Positions 9,677 to 21,097 of a stretch of 64,000 nt of DNA are shown here, piece by piece. A model generated the notes under the pieces. That model was given only the letters and a program-made list of their open reading frames with translations. It was not told where the DNA came from and did not search any database. Location of the stretch: the NCBI RefSeq assembly GCF_019320115.1, contig NC_089597.1, forward strand, positions 124,087,485 through 124,151,484, given 5' to 3'. The first letter of the stretch is position 1; the number at the start of each line of letters is the position of its first letter. The translations under genes were made by a program, and so were the position numbers. The DNA comes from Miscanthus floridulus (lineage: Eukaryota > Streptophyta > Magnoliopsida > Poales > Poaceae).

Positions 9677-12070
9677 ATGTCTCACGGGGATGTACCTTCT
9701 CCTATCTTTGAGGGAGATGACTTTCCATATTGAAAAATCCGCATGGAGGCGTACTTAGAAGCTCTAGACGTTGGTATACTTAGAGCCGCCTCACAAGGCT
9801 TTCCAAAACCTCGCGATACTACTAACTTACAAGGCGATGAGGTTAACTATAAAAAGTGAAGTGCAAAGGCTCGAAACACCATATTTAGAGGCCTTTGCAA
9901 AGATGTGTTCAACCGCTTAAGGAACCACAAAGACGCCCATGCACTATGGTCGGACGTTTGTGCGCTCCATGAGGGAACCAAGAGTGAGCGTGAGGAACGC
10001 TATCATCTTGTAATTAAAAAGCTAAATTCATTTGAGATGCTTTCTAAAGAAAGTGCTAATGAGATGTATTCATGTTTAAATGTTCTTGTAGAGGAAGTCA
10101 ATGGGCTTGGACTCACTCAAATGTCACCATCCGACGTTGTGAGAAAGATCTTGAGTGTCCTCCCCATTGACAAATATGGACATATTGTGACCGTGCTACA
10201 TTAAGGTGATCTTTTCGCCGCTACACCGACACAAATATTAGGAAAGATTAATGCTCATGAGATGTACATGCACATCATGCCACAAGATGGCTCATCCTCT
10301 ACCAAGAAGAAAGAGAAAGACTTAGCATTCAAAGCTAGCCAAGATAAGGGCAAAGCAAGACTTGAGTATGAGAGTTCAAGTGATGAAGAAGATGATGATG
10401 AAAGTCTTGCTCTCATGGTGAAGAAGACCGCCAAGATGCTAAAGAAGCTCAACAAGAGTGGCATCAAGTTCGATGGCAAGAAGAAGAAGTTCTTCACAAG
10501 CTCAAGAAGAAAGCCAATCTCCGAGATGGATTGCTACAATTGTGGAGAACTTGGCCATCTAGCTCATCAATGCATAAAGCCCAAGAAAGACAAGTTCAAG
10601 AACAAGAACAAGGGCAAGAAAGATGACTCAAGCAATGAAGATGAAGATGAGAAGAAAAAGAACAAGCCATACAAGAAGAGAGATGGCAAAAAGAGGAACT
10701 TCTACAAGAAGAAGAAGAGTGGAAAGGCCTATATCGTCGGTAATTGGCTCACGGACATTGATTCATCTAGTGGATCATCCGATGATGATAGTGACAATGA
10801 GAAGGTGGCCGCCATTGCTATTGATCTTCCATCTTCATCGCCACCGTCGCCATCATCCTCTACACACCTATGCCTTATGGCCAAGGGTGAACGCAAGGTA
10901 ACTAATAATGATGATAGTAGTGATGATAAGCAAGCTAGTGATGGTGATAGCGATAGCGATGATGATGATTCACCTTCATATGATGATCTTGTCAAAATAC
11001 TAAGAAAATACATTAAGATCATTAGAAAGAGTAGAGCTAAAAATGAAAAGCTTGATGCTAAAAATGATTCACTCTTAGCAAAATGCGATACATTGGAAAA
11101 GACTAATGATGAGCTTAGAGAAGCAAATGATGCTATATCATCTAAACTTAAGGAGCTCAAATCTTCTAAGAGCTTAAAGATAAACATGATAAACTTGAGT
11201 GGGTGCACAATGAGCTCATCACTAGCCACAACAAGCTAAAAGATGAATATACAACTCTACAGATCAATTATGATACTCTTGTTATTGCTCAAGAATTTTT
11301 ACCAAATGAGCCACATGATGCTACTAACCATGTTGCTAAGATTGATATAGCTACATCATGTGATGATTTAATTGATGAGAGCATTGAGCAAGGATCTAGT
11401 GGCAAAGGCAAGCAAGTGGTTGAGTGCAATGACTGATGAGTATGTCAAGCTCAAGAGTGATAATGAGAAGCTCAAGAAAGATCTTGAAGAGATCAAAAGC
11501 CACAACGTCATTATGCTAGAAACTCTTGATCATGATGAAGAGTTGATCCTTGAGAATGAGAAGCTCAAAGAAGAAAACAAGAAGCTCAAGGAAGAGAAGA
11601 AAGATGATGCTCTAAAGGAAGAAAATAAGAAGCTCAAGTTGGAGAAAGAGCATCTCAAGATTGGGTTGAGCAAGTTTGCTAGAGGCAAGCACCTTCAAAG
11701 TGAGCTACTCATGAACACCGTCATGAAGATGGATAGAAGTGGCATTGGATATGTGGCAAGTGTAGAGAAGAAGAAGAAGGCTCAAGTTCAACAACAACAA
11801 TCAAAGCCAAAGTCAAAGAGATGTTTTGAGTGTGGACAAGAAAGCCACTTTGCTCATGAGTGCCAAACTCCACCGTCACAACCCTTGTCCAAGCATGCTA
11901 GACCCTTTGCCTTCAATGCTCACTACATGCTTAGAAAGAATTCTAGTGAAAAGATGAAAGTCATGTTCTTAGGACCTCCTAACAAGAATAGGCCTAAGAA
12001 GATTTGGGTGGCTAAGTCACTTGTTGAGAAGGTGAAGGGCCCTCAACAAGTTTGGGTTCCTAAAGCTTGA
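9677..12070 (+). pseudogene. Copia gag (Sirevirus-type), broken
   Basis: The first ATG after the primer site is at 9677. Two TGA codons in place of Trp occur within the first 190 bases, a TAA occurs at 10202, and there is a frameshift near 11200-11230. The N-terminal part is a UBN2-type capsid domain. It is followed by Lys/Ser-rich and Asp-rich stretches and a CCHC zinc knuckle, CYNCGELGHLAHQC (about 10530). Long Lys/Glu/Asn coiled-coil segments follow, then a second knuckle, CFECGQESHFAHEC (about 11820), and a TGA at 12068. Gag forms the virus-like particle and packages the RNA. Two knuckles separated by coiled coil are a Sirevirus trait. Confidence 0.9.
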
Positions 12071-12082
12071 ATCTCTTGTGTG

Positions 12083-15000
12083 TAGGTGAACTACAAGACC
12101 GGTGGAAGTCATTGGGTTATTGATAGTGCTTGCACTCAACATATGACCGATGATCCTCGTATGTTCACCTCACTAGATGAAGAGGTAGATGGATAAGAGA
12201 AAATAACATTTGGAGATAACTCAAAGGGCAAGGTTAAAGGATTTGACAAAGTGGCAATATCAAATGATCATTCCATCTCCAATGTGCTATATGTTGCTTC
12301 ATTGAGTTTCAACTTGCTATCCGTTGGACAATTGTGTGATCTTGGCTTTCAATGCTTGTTCACCGAGAATGAGGTTGTATCTAAGGTAGATGACAATCAA
12401 GTGATATTCAATGGATTTAGATACAACAACTTATATCTAGTGGACTTCACCTCCGAAGATGCAAATTTGAAGACTTGCCTATTCACCAAAACAACACTTG
12501 GGTGGCTATGGCATAGAAGACTTGTTCATGTTGGTATAAACTCACCCAGGAAGCTTATGAAGAATGACTTGGTGAGAGGGTTGAAGGATATGAAGTTTGA
12601 AAAGGACAAACTTTGTAGTGCATGTCAAGCCGGCAAGCAAGTTGCAAATACTCATCCAACCAAAGCTTTCATGTCAACCACAAGAGTGCTAGAACTTCTT
12701 CACATGAATTTATTTGGACCAACAACATACAAGAGTTTGGGAGAAAATCTTTATTGCCTTGTGATCGTTGATGACTATTCAAGGTATACATGGGTATTCT
12801 TTCTTCATGACAAATCCGAAGCTGCATCTTGCTTCAAGAAGTTTGCCAAGAGAGCTCAAAATGAATTTGAAGTGAAGTTCAAGAAGATAAGAAGTGACAA
12901 TGGAAAAGAATTTGACAACACAAACATTGAAGCTTATTGTGATGAAGTTGGGATCAAGCATGAAGTCTCCGCAACTTATACAACTCAACAAAATGGTATA
13001 GTTGAGAGGATGAACCGGACTTTGATCACTCTTGCAAGGACAATGCTAGATGAGTACAACACCCCCGAAGCTCTATGGGCGGAAGCAATCAACATCGCAT
13101 GCTATGCATCAAACCGCCTATTCCTTCAAAAGTTACTTGGCAAGACACCTTATGAGTTACTCAATGGGAAGAAGCCGGACGTCTCTTTCTTTAGGGTGTT
13201 TGGTTGCAAATGCTACATCTACAAGAAGCGGCAACACCTAGGGAAGTTCCAAAGATGTTGTGATATTGGTTTTCTTGTTGGTTACTCATCAAAGTCCAAA
13301 GCATATAGAGTATTTAATCATGCCACCGGTTTGGTTGAAGAAACATATGATGTGGAATTTGATGAATCTAACGGCTCCTAAGGAGCACATGAGAATCTTG
13401 ATGATGTAGGTGATGAACCATTGAAGGAGGCTATGAAGAATATTCTGGTAGGAGACATCGAGCCAAAAGATGATGAAGATGATGTACAAATCATTGATCA
13501 ACCTTCTTCATCAAGTGTGCCACAAGATAGTGAAAAAGATGGGAGAGTAGAAAATGAAGATACTCATATCTCCCATGAGCAAATGGTGATACAAGCACAA
13601 GATGTTGATGCTCCACAACCTCCTCAAGTGGTCAATAGAAGAAATACACCTCTCCTACAAGATCATCCACAAGATCTCAGCATAGGAAGTCCATCAACGG
13701 GTGTAATGACTCGATCTCAAAAACTTTATTTATTGCTCATCACCCTTTTGTCTCTTGCTATGAGCCTACCAAGGTAGAAGAAGCTCTTAAAGGTCTGGAT
13801 TGGATCAATGCCATGCATAAAGAGTTGAACAACTTCACTCGCAATGAAGTTTGGACTCTTGAAGAGCGACCAAAAGGTGCAAGAGTCATTGGAACAAAGT
13901 GGGTGTTCCGCAACAAGCAAGATGATCAAGGTGTCGTTGTGAGGAACAAGTTAAGACTAGTTGCAAAGGGGTTCTCCCAAGTTGAAGGTTTAGATTTTGG
14001 AGAGACCTTTGCACCGGTTGCAAGATTAGAAACCATTCGTATCCTACTTGCATATGCATCACTTTATGAAATGAAACTATATCAAATGGATGTGAAAAGT
14101 GCATTTTTAAATGGCTTTATTAATGAACTAGTCTATGTTGATCAACCTCCCGGGTTTGAAGACCCTAGATATCCTAATCATGCTTATAGGTTGTCCAAGG
14201 CACTATATGGGCTTAAGCAAGCCCCAAGAGCTTGGTATGAGCGTCTTCGGGACTTCCTCATTGAGAAAGGCTTCACCATTGGGAAGGTCGACACCACACT
14301 ATTCATCAAGAAGCTTGATGGGTATATCTTCATTTGTCAAGTATATGTTGATGATATCATCTTTGGATCATCAAATAAAGACTTATGCAAAGAATTTGGT
14401 GAATTGATGTCGAAGGAGTTTGAGATGTCCATGATTGGTGAGCTGACATTCTTTCTTGGTTTTCAAGTCAAGCAAATGAAAGAAGGCATCTTCATCTCTC
14501 AAGAGAAATACACAAAAGATCTTCTCAAGAGATTCAAGATGGATGAACGTAAGCCAATTAAGACACCAATGTCTACAAATGGACATCTCGACCTAGATGA
14601 GGGATGTAACTCGGTTGATCAAACTCTCTATCATTCCATGATTGGTAGCTTGTTATATTTAACCGCATCTAGGCCCGACATCATGTTTAGTGTGTGTATG
14701 TGTGCTAGATTTCAAGCTAATCCTAAGGAAACACATTTAATTGCCGTAAAAAGAATCCTTAGGTATCTTAAGCACACACCAAGGATTGACCTTTGGTATC
14801 CCAAAGGAGCTAGATTTGAATTAGTTGGCTATTCCGATTCGGATTATGCCGGTTGTAAAGTTGATAGAAAAAGCACATCCGGAGGGTGCCATTTGCTTGG
14901 TAGATCACTTGTGTCTTGGTCCTCTAAGAAACAAAATAGTGTGGCTTTGTCCACCGCCGAAGTGGAATACATTACCGCGGGTACTTATTGTGCACAAATA

Positions 15001-15342
15001 TTATACATGAAACAAACTTTGCTAGACTATGGTGCTAGAAAAGGTACCTTTTTTATGTGACAATGAAAGTGCGGTAAAACTTGCAAATAATCCGGTTCAA
15101 CACTCTCGCACTAAGTACATAGATATCCGCCATCACTTTCTAAGAGATCATGTTGCTAAAAATGATAATCACTAGAAGGTGTAAGAACCGAAAATCAATT
15201 AGCGGATATCTTCACTAAACCGCTAGACGAGGCTACATTTTGTAGATTGTGGAATGAGATCAATGTACTTGATTTTAGTAACTTCACTAAAAATTGGGCT
15301 TGTGTTGTCCCTTGCATTCGCTGTAATATACAACATGTTTAA
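12083..15342 (+). pseudogene. Copia pol (PR-INT-RT-RH), broken
   Basis: Protease motif IDSACTQHM lies at about 12120. The GAG-pre-integrase HHCC finger (HRRLVHVG ... CSACQAGK) is at about 12510-12640. The integrase core has SDNGKEF (about 12893) and the QQNGIVERMNRT region, but the first catalytic Asp is Asn (HMNLFGP instead of HMDLFGP). A TAA at 13379-13381 and a frameshift near 13730 interrupt the linker. Reverse transcriptase is open from 13813 with the catalytic YVDDIIFGS at about 14345. RNase H follows with DSDYAGCKVDRKSTSG. A frameshift at about 15045 and a stop near 15172 break the C-terminus, which ends at the TAA at 15340. Together these enzymes mature the particle, copy RNA to DNA and integrate it. 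Confidence 0.92.
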
Positions 15343-16536
15343 TTTTTGGTAATGCATATAGGGCTTTTCTAACATGGTTAAGATAACCGCCGAAAAGCAT
15401 GTGAAGAAGCTTAACCTTGGATCAAACTTGACAAGCAACTAGATTTACTTACAAGTATTGCATATGCATGAATGTTGTTTTATCATTTTGTTCCATTTGC
15501 CCTCTTATTGCCTATTTTCTTAAAAAGAATTATAGCCTGAGGCGAAATATTTTAAAAAATATGAGGGTTTGAGAGAGGTCACTCACATCAGTCCCAATTG
15601 GTGTTTATTTGGATCTTATTTCAAGTTGGGACTTGCTTGGGAACAGGCAGCGCGAAGGAACATTGAAGATTTGCTGGAAAAGAGTGACCGGACGCTGCAC
15701 CGGACTCTGCAGTCCAGCGTCCGTTCAGTTTACAGGAGGTGAACAGAAGCTGAAGGAGTGACTGGACTCTGCGTTTGAGCGTCCGATCAGGAAGGGTTCC
15801 AGTGTCCGGTCGATCTACATGGCGTTAAGGGCAACTAACCGAACTCTGCCTGCATCCAATCATGGACCACCGGACGCATCCGGTCACGATTCCAGAGGAA
15901 TTGGACCTCTCTGGAATCGACCGGACGCTGGGTGGTAGCGTCTGGTCGCTACCACCGGAGCGTTCGGTCATTAGATCTCGTGCGGCTTTCAATCTCTTTT
16001 CTCCTTTCTTTGGTTGCGTCGGAGGACCTATTTAATCGCGCGAACCGTACCGTTTTACCCCGCATCCGCTCCTTGACCTATTCCGCCGCCGATGCCATAG
16101 CCGTCGAGCCCCGTAGCCGTTGTCTCCAGTCGCCAGCGTGCCTGCCGCCGCCAGCCTGCCTGCTGTCGCCAGCCAGTGCGCCCGCCGCTGCTAGCCAGCG
16201 CGCCCACCGTCGCCAGCCAGCGCGCCCGCCGCTGCCAGCCTGCGCGCACGTCGCCGACTACTCCCGTGCCGCCTGCACCTTGTCCAGAGCCACCACCGTG
16301 CCCGCTGCTCTCCGGGCCATCAATTCACCGCTTAACCCTAACCCTAGCCAGTTCCGAAGGTTCCCCGCGTGACGTCTCTTCTCTTCTCGGTTCGTCAGCG
16401 AGTCGGCGTTGTTGAGGTGTCAGTGGCAGTTGATAGTCAACTCAGAGCCAAGCTCGCGAGTATGGATCGAGGCCAAGCCTCGAAAGTGTCAGTGGACAGT
16501 TGATCTTGTCAGCGGCAATTTCTCTTGTCAGTTCAG
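15343..16536 (+). other. Spacer between pol and env-like ORF
   Basis: No ORF of protein character. It contains a motif array at 15683-15972, a TATA-like box at 16030 and a GC-rich leader-like segment up to the env-like ATG at 16537. That leader includes repeated cgccagccagcgcgcccgcc-type words at about 16120-16250. Confidence 0.6.
15683..16036 (+). promoter_or_regulatory. Putative internal promoter before env-like ORF
   Basis: The words gaccggacgctg, gcgtccg and accggacgcatccggtcac recur between 15683 and 15972, the same vocabulary as the U3 arrays of both LTRs. An acctatttaat box follows at 16026-16036, about 500 bp before the env-like start codon. Spacing and order (array, then TATA-like box, then leader) copy the LTR promoter. 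That this drives a separate env-like mRNA is inference; splicing is the alternative used by some retroelements. Confidence 0.45.
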
Positions 16537-19023
16537 ATGGCTCGCACCAAGAACTTTGGTGGTGGTCCAGGAGATGATGATCGGAGGCCCCCGCCTCGTC
16601 AGCCTGTAGGACCTAAAGGCAAGGCGACGAAGCATGTTGTATCAATGAAGCGCAAGTACCCTGATGCAGAGACATCGAGAGTAGCAGCAGTCGCTGAGGC
16701 CGTAGAGCGTGCCGAGAGAGGAGGTACCCGTAGTGGAGTTGTCATCGCAGATCATCTGGCACCAGACGCGTAGGGCAGACTTGAGCAGATTGAGCGTCTT
16801 CATGGTAGTCCAGCTGGGACTGTCATGATGGCAGGACGACGTCTTCCCGTTGTGGATCCTCAGCCTCAGCGGGAGTCACAGCAGCAGCCCCCACCAGCAG
16901 AGCCTCAGCCAGCTCAGGGGACACAGGAGGGACAACAGTCACAGCAGCCTTAGGAGGGTGAGGAGGGCCAGCAGGCCGAGGAGACCGAGTAGGCACCCCA
17001 GCCGTAGCTACATCGCTCTGGTCGTACCAGTGTTCCAGTCCCACCGAGGCCAGCTACTCAGCGCAGGGGATCATGTCCACCGCCCAGACCACAGGGTCCA
17101 CCTTCAGTGACCCACCTTGACTTGATGGCCGCCACGGCTAAGTAGGTTCAGCAGCTTCGCTTTGTGGAGTTTGATGTATGGTTTCCACCCAGGAGGGATG
17201 AGAGGGCAGCAGAGGGCTTCTACACGCCGCTCCAGGAGAACTTCTACAATGCATATCTGAACAGTGGGGCAGTCTTCCGATCTCAGAGAGTCTGTAGTAT
17301 TGAGGCTATTGTGGCAGCAGCTGGAGAGCATATCCGCCTCTACTTATCATATTTGCCGGGGCTGGCAGATCTGATTGGCCGGACAGGATTGTATGTACCA
17401 TCTTGGGTTCGGCAGTTTTATGCTTCGCTCTACATTGACCCATAGCATAACTTCATACACTTTGCATTCAGAGGCAGAGACTACAGGATGATGAGTTTTA
17501 GGGCCAGGGAGATACTGAGGCTACAGGAGCAGCCTATCAGGTTACATGAGGTATGTTATGGACAGCAGGAGCCTCTCAGGCATCCACATGGTGGTTTGGT
17601 GCCCCCTACAGATCTTGTGCGCCATTGCTTCAAGGAGCCCTTTGGTAAGGGGTCGAGGAGGAACCCCAGTGACCTTACTCCTACAGCTCAAGTGCTAGAG
17701 GCTATCATCAGGAGAACACTATTTCCCAGGATGGGATACAGAGAGGGCTTGACTCGTCTTCAGCTTTGGCTCCTCAACGCCCTGATGCAGCAGACCGTGT
17801 TCGACATTTGGGACCTCCTTCTATCAGAGATGGAGGATACTATAGCTGAGGGCTTCAAGGGTCGTAGGCAGCTTCCTTATGCACATTGGATCACTTTCCT
17901 GATGCTCAAGGCTGTGCAGGTTAGGACCCCAGAGATGGTTGCCGAGTACAGAGGTGCCACCACAGAGTTTCCAGCTTATAACATGGTATAGAGGATCAGG
18001 CATAGCACACCACAGGCACCCGCTCAGCCTCGTCGTCGTCCAGATGTACCAGAGTCTACAGCTCAGCAGGACGAGATTATCAGAGGCATAGCCGCTACTG
18101 AGGAGGAGCAGCTTGAGGCTCAGGAGGAGAGGATCGAGTCTAGTGACAGTTCGGATGATGACTACCGGCCTATTCCTCAGATGCCTCCACGCAGACACGA
18201 TGCAGAGGCCGGCAGTTCCAGCTCAGCTCCACCTGCACCGCAGACGGACCCCGCTTTGACTGCTATTCTTGAGCGGATGCAGCAGGATCAGGCACGACAG
18301 GCTTAGGAGACCGCTGCCAACTTTGCATAGTTTCATGCTCGTTAGGACGAGTTCCAGCGATAGCAGCAGCAGCAGCAGATGCATCAGCAGCAGTTACTCA
18401 TGCAGCAGCAGCTTATGGGATTTATGCAGCATGTAGTAACAACACTTGGGGCCCCACAGCCATAGCTCTCGCCCTAGATTGCTCAGCCTGCCACCATTAC
18501 GACGACTCCAGCAGTACAACCCAGTGGGCTTCAGAGTCAGGGACAGCCTCCAGCTCCGTTTGCTTCTCCCACAGTACAGGTGTCCTAGTGGTTATCCTCG
18601 CTAGTGGTAGCCCTGTGTTTCACACCATATCAGACGGGCTTCACACCGGATCAGTCACCCTCGCTATTTGTGCCTGACACGTCAGTCTCCAGGAGTCTTG
18701 GAGCATCCTTCAGCGAGTTGACAGGCATGCTTACACCGCCACATATGCATGCCGTCGGTCCTTCTACAACAGCTCCAGTCGTCATGACTACTCAGAGGCT
18801 CCCGTCTTCTGTCGCATCTTCAGATCCTACGACAGACGTACCAGCAGCATCATAGGCAGCACCTGTCCTAGCTCAGACCCAGACCACTTCAGCGACGCTT
18901 CTAGCCATAGAGGGTCAGTCAGTACAGAGCTCAGGGTCAGATGATGATGGCGCCTAGTTCTAGCTTGCCCCGCGTACCTCAGCGTCCGGCTCGTTCGCTG
19001 CAGCCCCACCGACCGACCCTTAG
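16537..19023 (+). pseudogene. Env-like third ORF of the copia, 17 TAG stops
   Basis: From the ATG at 16537 (MARTKNFGGGPGDD) to the TAG at 19021 one frame runs 829 codons with no indel. It is broken only by 17 TAG codons: 16771, 16951, 16990, 17005, 17143, 17443, 17989, 18304, 18328, 18343, 18361, 18463, 18475, 18586, 18853, 18955 and 18961. There is no in-frame TAA or TGA. The N-terminal third is Gln/Pro-rich. The middle (17150-17990) is a compact, predominantly helical-looking domain. The C-terminal third has a poly-Gln section and Ser/Thr/Pro-rich sequence. Its position after pol matches the env-like ORF of Sireviruses, whose function is unknown. I see no obvious signal peptide or strong membrane segment. 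Confidence 0.8.
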
Positions 19024-19519
19024 GTTTTGGTGTTTGATGCCAAAGGGGGAGAGGGTTCGAGTATGTAGACTCAGGAGGAGCGACGTTTAGGGGGAGCCTA
19101 ATTTGCTATTAGTCTATTATATACATTTGGAGTTTTATTTGTGTGATACACTATTACGATTATGCATTCATGTGTTTACTTTCATGCATACTATTATATC
19201 TATGTGATAGTGTTATCTATGTGATTGTGATATATGACATGTGTGTCCTCTACTTTGAATTCCTTTATATGTCATATCACTTGTGTTATGCTCATTTGCC
19301 TTTGCTTCCGCATTTATACTCTGATGCAAATGAGCTTTATTACTTGTACTCATGCTTATTGAATATCCTTTGAGTACATCGTGTTGGCTTGGGTCATATA
19401 AGCTTGCCTAACTCTTTTGTTCTTATTGACAAAATCTTATATGAATCAAGCATGTCAAAAACCTCACTCTTTCACATACTCGAGGTGGTATTGTCATCAA
19501 TCACCAAAAAGGGGGAGAT
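19024..19519 (+). other. Copia 3' UTR and polypurine tract
   Basis: AT-rich noncoding sequence follows the env-like ORF. A first purine tract (caaagggggagaggg) lies at about 19039. The primer tract for plus-strand synthesis (aaaaagggggagat, 19506-19519) abuts the 3' LTR. A minus-strand relative of this stretch is at 26642-27110. Confidence 0.8.
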
Positions 19520-21092
19520 TGAAAGCATCTAGGCCCCTAGTTGGATTTCGGTGGTTAATGACAATACAAGATTACTATGACTAACGTGTGTTTTGCAGAG
19601 GCAATTAAGTTAGGTCATGGTAATGGGGATCGATTGGGCAATTGAGGTGGTCATGCCCCTACGATGAAAATCGTTTTGGTTTTCAAAGGATGGACAACAA
19701 GGTTAAGGATGACTAGTTCTAAGTGTTGATTGGAGCTGGAATGACACTTAGAGTAGTTTAGGACTTTGTTTTTCCTTTGGCCGTACTATTAAGGGGGGTA
19801 TGGACGGGTAGCTTGACCTAGATGAGTCTAGTGAGTTAGGTGTGGTGCACACTTGTTAAAACTAGCACTAGGTAGCTCCTACATATGCCTAAGATCTAAT
19901 GGAGCAAACTTCATTCACATATGATCGAGAGTTGGAAGTGAATGGAGGGTCAAATGCTGACCGGATGCTGGCTCTAGTGCGACCGGACGCTGGCCGCAGG
20001 GTCCGGTCAGTTCATTTGACCGAGGTGATTGCGTTCGGTGCGACCGGACGCTGGAGTGGTCAAGTGACCGGACGCTGAGAGGCAGCGTCCGGTCGACTCC
20101 AGTAAGGTTCTAGAGAAGGAAATATGCGATTGGACGCGTCCGGTCAGTGTTGACCGGACCCTGGGGGTTCAGCGTCCGGTCGAGTACAGTAAGCATCCAG
20201 TGAGGGTTTAATGCGACCGGAGGCGTCCGGTCAGTGGTGATCGGACCATGCCAGCATCCAGTCAACACTTAATCACTGGTGTGCGTGTTGAACTGACCGG
20301 AGCGTCCGGTCAACATGACCGGAGCGTCCGGTCACTCCGCAGAGGCTCATAACGGTTCGTTTTTCAGGCTGCCTTATAAATAGGAGCTCCACTCGTGTGT
20401 GAAGGGACTTTTGCTCATTTCAACAGCTGAGAAACACGTTTGTGAGTGCCAAGAAGAGCAAGGTCCTAGTGAGGTGATTGAGATTTGAGAATCCAAGAGA
20501 GTAGCCTCATTAGTGAATCAAGAGTAGCAAAGTGTGCATCCACCGTTCTCATTAGGCTTCGCATGGTCAAGTGAGAGTTCGTGCTTGTTACTCTTGGTGA
20601 TCGCAATCACCTAGATGGCCTGGTGGTGATTGGGAGTTTGGTGATCACCCGGCGGAGCTTGTGGGTGACCCAACTCAAGTTGTGAGCGGTTTTGGGTGAT
20701 TCACCGCGACGGAGTGTCGAAGAATCAACCCGTAGAGAGCACTTGATCCTTGCGCGGATCAAGGGGGAGCTACACCCTTGCGCGGGTGCTCCAACGAGGA
20801 CTAGTGGGGAGTGGCGACTCTCCGATACCTCGGCAAAACATCGCCGCGTTCCTTTCTCTCTATTTACTTTGAGCATTTACTTTGAGCAATTCAATACTTG
20901 TTTTTACATTCATAGAATTGCCATGCTAGAGTAAGTTTGGAACATATGTTGCAAGTCCTTTGTGCGTTAGATTAATAGAAACACTTTTCTAGGCACAAGG
21001 GGTTAATTGGGCTAACCGTAGGATTTGATTATTGCAAGAAAATTTAGAATTAGCCCAATTCACCCCCCCTTTTGGGCATCTTGATCCTTTCA
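19520..21092 (+). repeat. 3' LTR of the 13-kb copia
   Basis: 1,573 bp, matching the 5' LTR throughout. The main length difference is an extra ~23-bp copy of a tgaccggagcgtccggtca unit near 20295-20330. The U3 motif array is better preserved than in the 5' LTR. TATAAATA lies at 20375-20382. The target duplication catgt follows at 21093-21097. Confidence 0.95.
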
Positions 21093-21097
21093 CATGT

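Larger units (their letters stand above)
8074..21092 (+). mobile_element. 13.0-kb Ty1-copia (Sirevirus-type) retrotransposon
   Basis: The element has two LTRs (8074-9623 and 19520-21092), each starting TGAAAGCATC and ending GATCCTTTCA, and a perfect 5-bp target duplication catgt (8069-8073, 21093-21097). The initiator-Met primer-binding site TGGTATCAGAGC lies at 9626 and the polypurine tract aaaaagggggaga just before the 3' LTR. Domain order is gag with zinc knuckles, protease, integrase, reverse transcriptase and RNase H, which is the copia order. Pol is followed by about 4 kb containing a long env-like ORF. That third ORF, coiled-coil gag sections and long LTRs fit the Sirevirus (SIRE/Maximus) lineage. 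It interrupts the hAT transposase. Multiple stops and frameshifts show it is no longer autonomous. Confidence 0.95.

Noticed and set aside
16537..19023. Programmed readthrough or a recoded TAG in the env-like ORF
   Set aside because: Five TAG sites that can be compared have CAG in the relative at 27.1-27.7 kb, and that copy has its own TAG at a different site. Random CAG-to-TAG decay explains this better than recoding.
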